From Pedobacter sp. (GTDB taxonomy: Bacteria > Bacteroidota > Bacteroidia > Sphingobacteriales > Sphingobacteriaceae): 5,448 nucleotides of DNA. Below are positions 1 to 5,440 of this stretch, in pieces. The DNA is taken from positions 1 to 5,448 of the forward strand of contig JAQBOT010000259.1 of assembly GCA_028287885.1 (NCBI GenBank), given 5' to 3'. Within the stretch, counting starts at the first letter, position 1; the number at the start of each line of letters is the position of its first letter. Made by a program: the position numbers and the translations under genes. A model generated the notes under the pieces. The model did not search any database and was not told where the DNA came from. It was given only the letters and a program-made list of their open reading frames with translations.

Positions 1-709
1 ATGCCCTGGTTAATTGAAGGATTTCTTCGTGTGACCAATGATAACAATGAGCGATCGTGTGAATCTCATAAATCAACCTCGGTCTTTCCTTTTTCAGGCG
101 GAGAAGTAAGAAAGACTGCATATCAAAACGGACTTGTTGTTCCTTTCCGCATTCCGGGCAAACTGCCTCCATCTCCAAATTTAAAACCGGCGCCAGCTTC
201 GCCATTTGCGCTTCCACAACACCGGGTTCCACAATTTCTGAACCTGCTACCAGGCACTCATTTAACAAAGCCTGCACCGGATCTATTCCTTCAGCCGACA
301 ATGCCATCATTTCATCCTTTCCCGTAGGTAAACGGTAGGCAACACCCTCTGCAAGTTCATAGATGCCATTTTCGGGCACTGGGGTTTTTCCAGGCTGCAA
401 CTGCGCCAACAATGTTGTCAATGAAAAGTCTACATCAAATTTTTCGCTACACTGTTTGCAGCAGATTGTGCTTTCAATTCGCGAACCATACAATTCACTA
501 TATATCATTGCCAGTACCCGGTCACGGTCGGCACTTACAATAGAGGAAGCGCTGATTGCAGAAGTATTCTTGTCAATCATCGATATCAACAACTGCAGTG
601 CAGTTTCCGTATCTGTTTTTTCGATCTGCATTTCGGCATTCCCACGAATGGGATGCAGGTAAATGCCGGTGCAACGTGGGGTAAGGTACAATGGAACGAA
701 CATGAGCAT
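1..709 (-). CDS. Zinc-ribbon baseplate-assembly-like protein of contractile injection system (3' end off window)
   Basis: This frame is open from ATG at 709 to the left edge without a stop (236 codons seen), so its C-terminus lies outside the window. An in-frame TAG at 719-721 limits the start to 709; ATG at 703 or 631 are alternatives. Visible features are two CxxC knuckles about 100 residues apart (CKQC at 84-87 and CPEC at 184-187), which should form a zinc ribbon, and a C-terminal block, IHTIAHCYHWSHEEILQLTR (residues 216-235). From family knowledge, zinc-ribbon proteins of this plan occur in T4-like tails (gp26/gp51 baseplate hub assembly chaperones) and in eCIS clusters next to tube genes. 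The YHWSxxEIL-type end resembles small eCIS/phage proteins found just after the tube gene. The start lies 17 bp after the tube stop, in the same operon. A role in baseplate or hub assembly is inferred. Coding status is sure; exact family is less so. Confidence 0.78.
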   Translation of the reverse strand, partial: MLMFVPLYLTPRCTGIYLHPIRGNAEMQIEKTDTETALQLLISMIDKNTSAISASSIVSADRDRVLAMIYSELYGSRIESTICCKQCSEKFDVDFSLTTLLAQLQPGKTPVPENGIYELAEGVAYRLPTGKDEMMALSAEGIDPVQALLNECLVAGSEIVEPGVVEAQMAKLAPVLNLEMEAVCPECGKEQQVRFDMQSFLLLRLKKERPRLIYEIHTIAHCYHWSHEEILQLTRA

Positions 710-726
710 TTTATGAGCCTAGGTCA

Positions 727-1233
727 TTAAGTTTGCTGTGGTTCAGGCACCTCGGTATCACGTTCCCATCCTTCATTCTGCAACACCATATGCTCGATAG
801 CAACAGCATGTGCATTGGCATCCAGTTCTGGTAGGGCTTGGTATTCACTTACCCAGCAGCGGTGGATCTTGTAGGACTTAGCCACTACACCTTGCTCATT
901 AAGCAACTCCAGAATAAGATCTTTGCGAAAATCTTTTAGTGAGATCATTGCATCACCCTCGACGTTCCATACCTTCTTTGCCCAGTTCTCGAACTCAGGA
1001 TCATGAGTTAATCCGCGTTCCAGAGTAATGGGCTCAAACTTCCATACACTAGGTGTAACACGTGAACTACTTGGGTCGCCACCTTCACGGTGCGTAACCG
1101 GTTCAGTCGACTGTTTGAGGGCACTGACTTTGCTGATGCCAGCCACCACCTTACCATCCCACCGAATACGGAATTTAAAATTTTTATAAGGATCAAAGCG
1201 GTATGCATTGACCACGAACTGAGGAACTGCCAT
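727..1233 (-). CDS. Contractile tail inner tube protein (T4 gp19 / Afp1-Pvc1-like)
   Basis: This 168-aa protein matches the phage tail tube family (T4 gp19 type), whose hexameric rings stack into the rigid inner tube that the sheath drives into the target. Recognisable blocks are the N-terminal FRIRWDGKVVAGISKVSAL (residues 21-39), HREGGDP (48-54), ITLERGLTHDPEFENWAKKV (69-88) and the C-terminal AIEHMVLQNEGWERD (145-159). The spacing is normal for the family. The length is slightly above the roughly 150 aa of Afp1/Pvc1, mainly through a short PEPQQT-type tail. It starts 15 bp after the sheath stop and is followed 17 bp later by the zinc-ribbon gene, so all three are translated from one message. 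The start codon is preceded by an AT-rich stretch without a Shine-Dalgarno sequence, which is usual in Bacteroidota. Many eCIS have a second tube gene; none is in this window. Confidence 0.93.
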   Translation of the reverse strand: MAVPQFVVNAYRFDPYKNFKFRIRWDGKVVAGISKVSALKQSTEPVTHREGGDPSSSRVTPSVWKFEPITLERGLTHDPEFENWAKKVWNVEGDAMISLKDFRKDLILELLNEQGVVAKSYKIHRCWVSEYQALPELDANAHAVAIEHMVLQNEGWERDTEVPEPQQT

Positions 1234-1248
1234 AAGTGAAAGATTAAA

Positions 1249-3633
1249 TTAAACCTGAATCTGTCCGGTCATTTGCTGTAGATATAAGATCACAAACTCG
1301 GCCGGCTTAAGTGGAGCAAAGCCCACCCATATATTTACGATGCCCAGGTTGATGTCATTTTGAGTTGTAGTCTCTCTATCGCATTTTACAAAATACGCTT
1401 CCTGCTTGGTTTTGCCCTGGAATGCCCCTTGGCGGAATAGGTTATGCATAAATGCGCCCACATTCAACCTGATCTGAGCCCAAAGAGGCTCGTCATTGGG
1501 CTCAAAGACTACCCATTTCAATCCGCGGTATAAGCTTTCTTCAATAAAAAGCGCGGTTCGTCTTACTGGTATATATTTGTACTCACTGGCGAAATCATCA
1601 TCACCATCCATGGTGCGGGCACCCCAGTTCACAATGCCGTCCGGAAATATCCGGAGGGTGTTAATGGCATGCGGATTCAGCTGCCCATTGTCCCGATCAG
1701 AAAACCTGTATTCGAGCCCGATGATACCACGTAAGTCGGCTTCTGTTCCGGCAGGTGCTTTCCAGACACCCCGTGTGCCATCCGTCCTGGCCATAAGTCC
1801 GGCAATTGCGCCCGTTGGACCAACTTGTTTGTTGAGACTATTGTCACTGATCGTAACCCTTGGAAAGAAAACAGCACTGTGGTCTTTCACCAATCCAATC
1901 CGAAGGCCATTAACGCCAGTGGTTGGATTCGTTGCCTTCTGTACCGTAGACCAGTCGTCTGGTCCATCCATCAAAAGAAATGCACGCTTCTCCTGGCAGA
2001 AAACACTAGCGGGTCCCCATAAAGTAGCACGTATAGCTGCTGTATGTTCCGAATCTGGAGGTAGCACCATTAGATTAAAGAGATCTACTTCTTTATCCAA
2101 AATAGGAAAGTTGTCCGTATAATCTTTAAGCAACGGCTTCGTGCCGTTATTGCCGGCTAGCCCCGGCGTTTGAAAAGTGCCGGTACCAGTTGTACCTAAA
2201 CTGTAGTACCGTACATTGGAAATGAAGTTCGGTCCAATGTCAACATTGTCCGCCCCACTCGTTTTTATGGTGCCAGTTCCGTTGTCGTTGCCTTCTCCGG
2301 GAATCAGAGCCAGTCTTAGTCCCCAGCCTTGTGCAGTCCACTTGAAGTCGGGATTGGTCGACTTGGTATTGTTGATTGCATCCACAATGATTGCGAGCTT
2401 TTCCCTTACTCCATCATTTCCATCTGAGAGCGTCGGCGTCGGTTGATAAGAATCCTGGAAGATTTGTCCAGCCGGCGGCAGGTTAATTGAATACTCACCG
2501 TTGAGTAAAGTGTCTATGCTGTTGATCGTGATCTTATTAAATGCAGTCTTCTTTCTTTCTGCAAAGGATACCAGGTCGCTAAGCTTGAAGAAGATTCCGT
2601 TCGGAACAGGTCGCCCTACGGAGTAACGTGGAACTTCCAGTCCGCCGAGTGCGTTTCCCAATAACAGCGCTTTGGCCAGGTCATCACCAGGAAATTGCTC
2701 TATATACACATCACCTGTTGCTGAACTGATGCGCAACAAACCGGTTGATACCGCAGCTTTCAGTGGACCCGCCTGCTGCGACAATACAATTGGGGTGGAT
2801 GCAGGCAGTGCTGCTTTAATTATATTTTCAATAGCAGTAAGAATGGTGGCTTGGTTGGCGGTATTTAGCGGAGGAACCGAAAGATCAATAGGTGTCAGGT
2901 CTACATTAACCATAGCGCCAGCGTTCACACTGATACGGAACTTTTTACCTTTAGTTAAAATTCCCTTCAGTGCATTCCGGAAATTGGCATCAGTATCATT
3001 AACGATGGGACGGCCTGATTGCGAAAAGCCCGCTGGCAACACTGGAGGAGGTGCTGGTGATGGAGGCGTAAACTTATCTTCCACGTTGACCAGGTTCGAG
3101 TTCTTTGTAACATACAGGGGCGCATAGCGGCCTGCCATTGGGTCCATGCTCAGTCCCTGCCAGATCTCCTGTTCCACTTTCACTCGTTGCCCAGACACAT
3201 TGGTTGCCCATCTGAAGAGCTCCATATTGAAGGTGGCTTCAGGATTTGGACCATTATAAGTTATGCCAACGCGTATATCATCCCCAAAAAGTCCAGCAGA
3301 TTTTGCAGAGACTTTCAATACGTCTGCGGGTGTTAGGTTTCGAAGCACTACATCGGCTGATATAGCACCATTGGCCACACGGACGATATAACATACAGTG
3401 CCTCCATTTAAGAAAAAGAGTTTAACGGATTGAGCCAGCTCGCCGCCGGCGTATTCGTCGGAAAACTCACGTGCAAAATCCGAATAACTTAAACACTGGA
3501 CAGGCGTGTTAATCAATCCCTTTTTTGTCCTTCCGATGAATACCGTTACGGATGTACTTACACCCATAATTGTGCGCACTCCACTCGGAACTTCCTGAAC
3601 ATACACACCAGGGTAAGATGTTTGTACTGGCAT
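1249..3633 (-). CDS. Contractile tail sheath protein, oversized with large internal insertion
   Basis: This 794-aa protein is a phage/eCIS tail sheath subunit, which assembles around the tube and contracts. The N-terminus has the family signature SYPGVYVQEVPSG (residues 6-18) and an alpha/beta start through NGGTVCYIVRV (76-86). The C-terminal third carries the strongest hallmarks: ARTDGTRGVWKAPAG (615-629), VNWGARTM (668-675), EYKYIPVRRTALFIEESL (684-701), VFEPNDEPLW (709-718) and the handshake-like end from AYFVKCD (746-752) to QQMTGQIQV. Typical sheaths are about 350-500 aa. The excess lies between roughly residues 125 and 500, with a proline-rich linker (TPPSPAPPPVLP, 189-200) and two beta-rich segments. 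Such middle domains normally sit on the outer surface of the sheath. It is the first gene of the operon, after a 414-bp divergent intergenic region. The start is ATG at 3633, chosen because MPVQTSYPGVYVQE is the normal N-terminus; there is no Shine-Dalgarno. Confidence 0.95.
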   Translation of the reverse strand: MPVQTSYPGVYVQEVPSGVRTIMGVSTSVTVFIGRTKKGLINTPVQCLSYSDFAREFSDEYAGGELAQSVKLFFLNGGTVCYIVRVANGAISADVVLRNLTPADVLKVSAKSAGLFGDDIRVGITYNGPNPEATFNMELFRWATNVSGQRVKVEQEIWQGLSMDPMAGRYAPLYVTKNSNLVNVEDKFTPPSPAPPPVLPAGFSQSGRPIVNDTDANFRNALKGILTKGKKFRISVNAGAMVNVDLTPIDLSVPPLNTANQATILTAIENIIKAALPASTPIVLSQQAGPLKAAVSTGLLRISSATGDVYIEQFPGDDLAKALLLGNALGGLEVPRYSVGRPVPNGIFFKLSDLVSFAERKKTAFNKITINSIDTLLNGEYSINLPPAGQIFQDSYQPTPTLSDGNDGVREKLAIIVDAINNTKSTNPDFKWTAQGWGLRLALIPGEGNDNGTGTIKTSGADNVDIGPNFISNVRYYSLGTTGTGTFQTPGLAGNNGTKPLLKDYTDNFPILDKEVDLFNLMVLPPDSEHTAAIRATLWGPASVFCQEKRAFLLMDGPDDWSTVQKATNPTTGVNGLRIGLVKDHSAVFFPRVTISDNSLNKQVGPTGAIAGLMARTDGTRGVWKAPAGTEADLRGIIGLEYRFSDRDNGQLNPHAINTLRIFPDGIVNWGARTMDGDDDFASEYKYIPVRRTALFIEESLYRGLKWVVFEPNDEPLWAQIRLNVGAFMHNLFRQGAFQGKTKQEAYFVKCDRETTTQNDINLGIVNIWVGFAPLKPAEFVILYLQQMTGQIQV

Positions 3634-3679
3634 AATTAATAATTTAGAAATTGTTGATTGATAATATTATGAAGACTTT

Positions 3680-3692
3680 ATGGCTTCGCCAT
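3680..3692 (-). repeat. Small hairpin in the sheath mRNA leader
   Basis: On the minus strand this reads ATGGC-GAA-GCCAT, a 5-bp perfect stem with a three-base GAA loop. The core GCGAAGC is known as an unusually stable mini-hairpin in DNA. It lies about 40 bp upstream of the sheath start codon and would be in the 5' leader if the candidate promoter at 3796-3827 is used. A regulatory or mRNA-stabilising role is only a guess. Confidence 0.4.
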
Positions 3693-3781
3693 GTCAGTCA
3701 CATTTCTTTCAGATGACAGCTCAGTCAGCAGCATTATTCCCAAAACAAAAAATGGCATTTCTTATCTATGGAAGGATAATC

Positions 3782-3799
3782 TTTGATATAGTTATCAAA
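3782..3799. repeat. Inverted repeat TTTGATA-N4-TATCAAA
   Basis: The two 7-bp arms (3782-3788 and 3793-3799) are perfect reverse complements around a TAGT spacer. The right arm overlaps the candidate -7 box of the sheath promoter (3796-3803), and the centre falls about where transcription would begin. This is the usual place for a repressor operator, but the site could be a chance dyad in AT-rich DNA. Confidence 0.4.
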
Positions 3800-3827
3800 A
3801 ATACCGTTGCTGTTGACTCAAGACAAT
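3796..3827 (-). promoter_or_regulatory. Candidate Bacteroidota-type promoter of the sheath operon
   Basis: On the minus strand the -7 box reads TATTTTTG (3803 to 3796), a full match to TAnnTTTG. Exactly 20 bp upstream is ATTG (3827 to 3824), three of four to the -33 TTTG. It is the only minus-strand full -7 match I found between 3634 and 4047. It would give a leader of about 155 nt. The -33 box is imperfect, so confidence is modest. Confidence 0.4.
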
Positions 3828-3844
3828 AGCTACTTGTAGCTATT
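3825..3844. repeat. 9-bp perfect dyad AATAGCTAC-TT-GTAGCTATT
   Basis: The arms 3825-3833 and 3836-3844 are perfect reverse complements with only two bases between them, typical of a binding site for a dimeric regulator. As RNA it could instead fold with an 8-bp stem and a CUUG tetraloop, followed on the plus strand by a short U run. It overlaps the candidate -33 box of the sheath promoter (3824-3827) on one side and a plus-strand TATTTTTG (3841-3848) on the other, so one bound protein could affect both directions. Function is inferred from position only. Confidence 0.5.
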
Positions 3845-3853
3845 TTTGGTCTC

Positions 3854-3919
3854 CAAAGAAGCATGTGATTTCTTTGTAGTAGACAAGGAATTTTGTCTAA
3901 GAAAAACACTACAAAGAGA
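3854..3919. repeat. Nested and competing inverted repeats between the divergent genes
   Basis: An outer stem pairs TCTTTGTAGT (3871-3880) with ACTACAAAGA (3908-3917), 10 bp perfect, extendable by a G-U pair and one more pair to 3869/3919. Inside it, AGACAA (3881-3886) pairs with TTGTCT (3893-3898) around a 6-base loop, leaving 9 unpaired bases on the 3' side. The central TTCTTTG (3870-3876) can alternatively pair with CAAAGAA (3854-3860), so two mutually exclusive hairpins are possible. This could be a leader switch for the plus-strand gene, a cruciform or a multi-site operator. There is no long U run directly after it, so it is not an ordinary terminator. Confidence 0.55.
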
Positions 3920-4047
3920 ATGTGTGATGTTGTACCTTAATCAACCAATTAGATTAGTTAATTTTATATATTAGTGAAACTCAGCATACTTACGAGTATA
4001 GCTAATATTAGAAAGGTTACAAAAGTAAAACAATCTTACATCATAAG

Positions 4048-4488
4048 ATGAACATAAGGAAAAGCCTATTAAGTGTTTCAGTTAATATACGATCTGTCCT
4101 AATGTTCATGGGGTATTTCGGAATATGTCTGATTATTTGTTTTGGTTTTTCGAATATAAAGGCATTCTTACCTAATGTGGCTCAATGCCTTCTTCTCGGA
4201 GCGGCCATATTCATGTTAGGGCTATTTGTAGGGTTTCTATTTGGAATACCAAAAAACGTCTCAAAAAATGCTTCTGGAACATATACGTCTAATACAAATT
4301 TGGAGGAAATATCTGATTGGCTCACGAAGATATTAGTGGGGCTAGGGTTGACTCAGATCTCATTTATACCGACTAAAGTAGAGTCTATTGTTGCATATTT
4401 ATCGGAGAGGATGAAAAATGTGCCGCAAAGTATTATCCTTTCGCTGTTGCTTTATTTATCTTCTTTGGATTCTTCGCTGGGTATTTGA
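4048..4488 (+). CDS. N-terminal part of membrane-anchored TPR protein (frame ends early)
   Basis: This 146-aa frame holds two hydrophobic segments (about residues 17-36 and 44-67), the second running into GFLFGIPK (62-69), then the block EEISDWLTKILVGLGLTQI (86-104). I recognise this arrangement from uncharacterised bacterial membrane proteins in which the EISDWLTK block is followed by another transmembrane helix; no function is known to me. The last 23 residues or so (after MK at 122-123) probably do not belong to the native protein, because the expected next helix lies in the other frame and joins the downstream ORF. The ATG at 4048 has only a weak AAG just before it. The gene is visibly more AT-rich than the sheath operon and is divergent from it. 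It shares its last three bases with the start of the next frame. Confidence 0.65.
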   Translation: MNIRKSLLSVSVNIRSVLMFMGYFGICLIICFGFSNIKAFLPNVAQCLLLGAAIFMLGLFVGFLFGIPKNVSKNASGTYTSNTNLEEISDWLTKILVGLGLTQISFIPTKVESIVAYLSERMKNVPQSIILSLLLYLSSLDSSLGI

Positions 4489-5135
4489 TTACAAGAATTT
4501 ATTTATCCAAAGAATTTGCAAAAGTAGAAGATGATTTGCGCAACCTAAATAAAGCCACAGAACAACTTGACACTGGTCCAAAAGAAACAAATGTAGTCTT
4601 GGATGATCAACAAACGAATCTTTATAATATTACTCAAAAAGCAGATACAAACAGCGACAAGAAGAGAGAAGACCTAATAACAGAAATAATAATTCAAACA
4701 AAAAACATCGAAGCCACAGGGGGAGGTATCTCTGCAGACCAATATTTCAAGCAGGCAAGAGTTATGCTTTCATACCAGAATTATTTGTTTGCAAGGGAAT
4801 ATTTTTTGAAAAGCTATCTAGCCGATAAAAACTATAAGGCTGGTAGCAATGCAGCAGTTATCTGTAGTAAGTACCTTAAAAGATATGATGAAGCTGAAAA
4901 GATATTTAAACAAATTATCCAGGATCAGCCGGATACACCCTTAGCCTATTACAATAGGGCTTGTAACTTCGTTAGGATGAACAGCTATGACTATGCAATT
5001 TCAAATCTGAAAAAAGCGCTTGAGCTCGGCAAAGAAGAGTATTATCAAGAAGCTTTAATGGATGACACATTTATCCCACTTAGAGAAATGGAAGGGTTTA
5101 AGCAACTACTGCCGGATTACAAAGGAGGCCAATAA
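4485..5135 (+). CDS. C-terminal TPR part of the same membrane protein
   Basis: Read from TTG at 4485 this frame gives 216 aa, but it is open upstream to 4377, and the upstream codons encode a good transmembrane helix ending FFGFFAGYLITRIYL. The TTG has no ribosome binding site and cuts this helix, so independent translation from it is doubtful. Residues 8-75 are charged and coiled-coil-like (VEDDLRNLNKATEQL). Residues 84-117, 118-152 and 153-186 look like three TPR units, for example YDEAEKIFKQIIQDQPD followed by PLAYYNRACNFVRMNSYDYA. The end, DDTFIPLREMEGFKQLL (193-209), is the usual closing segment of bacterial TPR proteins. TPRs bind protein partners, here most likely on the cytoplasmic face; the partner is unknown. 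The second half of a frameshifted gene is the preferred reading. Confidence 0.65.
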   Translation: MITRIYLSKEFAKVEDDLRNLNKATEQLDTGPKETNVVLDDQQTNLYNITQKADTNSDKKREDLITEIIIQTKNIEATGGGISADQYFKQARVMLSYQNYLFAREYFLKSYLADKNYKAGSNAAVICSKYLKRYDEAEKIFKQIIQDQPDTPLAYYNRACNFVRMNSYDYAISNLKKALELGKEEYYQEALMDDTFIPLREMEGFKQLLPDYKGGQ

Positions 5136-5278
5136 TTGTTATAGAGCTATAATATCTGCTTGTAATTTCATATGATCTCTTTTTTTCTACTCAAATATAA
5201 TCTTAACAATTTTATAAACAAAGCATAAATAATATAGTTGACAATACTTAAATAAAGTTAAGCAAGCTTTTTAAACCA
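5136..5278. other. Non-coding AT-rich spacer after the TPR gene
   Basis: I see no gene here. A short dyad TTATAG-AG-CTATAA (5139-5152) sits four bases after the TPR stop codon, but its stem is weak and no T run follows, so it is a poor terminator. A TTGACA at 5239-5244 has no matching -10 box at 17 bp and is probably chance. Confidence 0.5.
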
Positions 5279-5310
5279 AGAAAGCCTCAACTTTTCAGTT
5301 AAGGCTTTCT
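5279..5310 (-). terminator. Intrinsic terminator of tRNA-Asp
   Basis: The arms 5279-5291 and 5298-5310 form a 13-bp stem with a 6-base loop. On the minus strand every position pairs, with one U-G wobble at 5301/5288. On the plus strand the same pair is a C-A mismatch, so the stem is better on the minus strand. It starts four bases after the tRNA 3' end and is followed on that strand by the T-rich TTGGTTT. It may also slow plus-strand transcripts reading out of the TPR gene. Confidence 0.75.
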
Positions 5311-5314
5311 CTTG

Positions 5315-5388
5315 CGGACCGGACGGGACTCGAACCCGCGACCTCCGCCGTGACAGGGCGGCATTCTAACCAGCTGAACTACCGGTCC
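5315..5388 (-). tRNA. tRNA-Asp (anticodon GTC)
   Basis: The minus strand folds into a complete 74-nt cloverleaf. The acceptor stem is GGACCGG with CCGGTCC (7 of 7), followed by discriminator G at 5315. The D arm is GTTC/GAAT with loop AGCTGGTTA. The anticodon stem is CCGCC/GGCGG around loop CTGTCAC, giving GTC, which reads the Asp codons GAC and GAU. The T arm is GCGGG/CCCGT with loop TTCGAGT. The CCA end is not encoded (CAAG follows), so it must be added by tRNA nucleotidyltransferase. It has its own promoter upstream and a terminator four bases downstream, so it is a single-gene unit. Confidence 0.97.
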
Positions 5389-5407
5389 GTCTTTCCCCTT
5401 TCGGGAA

Positions 5408-5438
5408 TGCAAATATAGGTTGAATATTTATATTTGCA
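5408..5438. repeat. 10-bp inverted repeat framing the tRNA promoter
   Basis: TGCAAATATA (5408-5417) and TATATTTGCA (5429-5438) are perfect reverse complements with 11 bases between. The left arm contains the tRNA -7 box. The right arm is a mirrored copy that gives a plus-strand TATATTTG at 5429-5436, which might serve as the -7 box of a divergent promoter towards the right edge. I see no matching plus-strand -33 box at 19-21 bp. Confidence 0.5.
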
Positions 5439-5440
5439 AG
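5410..5440 (-). promoter_or_regulatory. Bacteroidota-type promoter of tRNA-Asp
   Basis: On the minus strand the -7 box is TATATTTG (5417 to 5410), a full match to TAnnTTTG, and 19 bp upstream lies CTTG (5440 to 5437), three of four to TTTG. The predicted start is around 5403, leaving a short leader of about 15 nt before the tRNA 5' end at 5388. The position and spacing fit well. Confidence 0.7.

Larger units (their letters stand above)
3634..4047. other. Divergent AT-rich intergenic region with dense dyad symmetry
   Basis: These 414 bp separate the sheath operon (minus) from the membrane-TPR gene (plus). I see no credible gene in it on either strand. It holds a candidate promoter for the sheath operon, and at least four inverted repeats listed separately (3680-3692, 3782-3799, 3825-3844, 3854-3919), plus a perfect 10-bp palindrome CTAATATTAG at 4002-4011. 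No clear promoter with both boxes is visible for the plus gene. A plus-strand TATTTTTG at 3841-3848 fits the -7 box but lacks a -33 box at the right distance. Confidence 0.8.
4048..5135 (+). pseudogene. Membrane-anchored TPR protein gene with a -1 frameshift
   Basis: The two frames at 4048-4488 and 4485-5135 make sense as one gene. Frame one must be left between 4377 (where the second frame opens) and 4485. The longest homopolymer there is A5 at 4414-4418. Restoring one A, or a -1 slip on it, changes ...RMKN... to ...RMKKCAAKYYPFAVALF... and leads straight into the third transmembrane helix and the TPR domain, for a product of 362 aa. Layout would be TM1 and TM2, an EISDWLTK block, TM3, a coiled-coil-like linker and three TPRs. 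It may be a true pseudogene, an indel error in the assembly, or programmed frameshifting; the sequence alone cannot decide. GAAAAAT is not a canonical slippery heptamer, which argues somewhat against the last option. Confidence 0.65.

Noticed and set aside
1..662. Plus-strand open frames at 1-327 and 363-662
   Set aside because: They lie opposite the long minus-strand zinc-ribbon frame, which has clear motifs; their translations look random and lack family features.
1008..1208. 66-aa minus-strand frame inside the tube gene
   Set aside because: It overlaps the well-conserved tube frame completely and encodes nothing recognisable.
1496..3127. Several plus-strand frames opposite the sheath gene, the longest 208 aa at 1496-2122
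   Set aside because: They are antisense shadows of a well-supported 794-aa sheath with conserved motifs across both ends; none has a domain or plausible start signal.
3667..3692. Tiny minus-strand ORF ATGGCGAAGCCATAA (four codons)
   Set aside because: Four codons made of the hairpin itself, without a ribosome binding site; not credible as a gene.
3694..3727. Direct repeat TCAGTCA at 3694-3700 and 3721-3727
   Set aside because: Only 7 bp long and present twice; too short to separate from chance.
3825..3850. AATAGCTAC/GTAGCTATT followed by T run as a plus-strand terminator
   Set aside because: No plus-strand gene precedes it in the window and the T run is only five bases; an operator reading fits its position better.
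5315..5388. tRNA-Asp as an integration (att) site for a mobile element
   Set aside because: No second copy of the tRNA 3' end is seen in the window and no integrase is present; the tRNA has an intact promoter and terminator.
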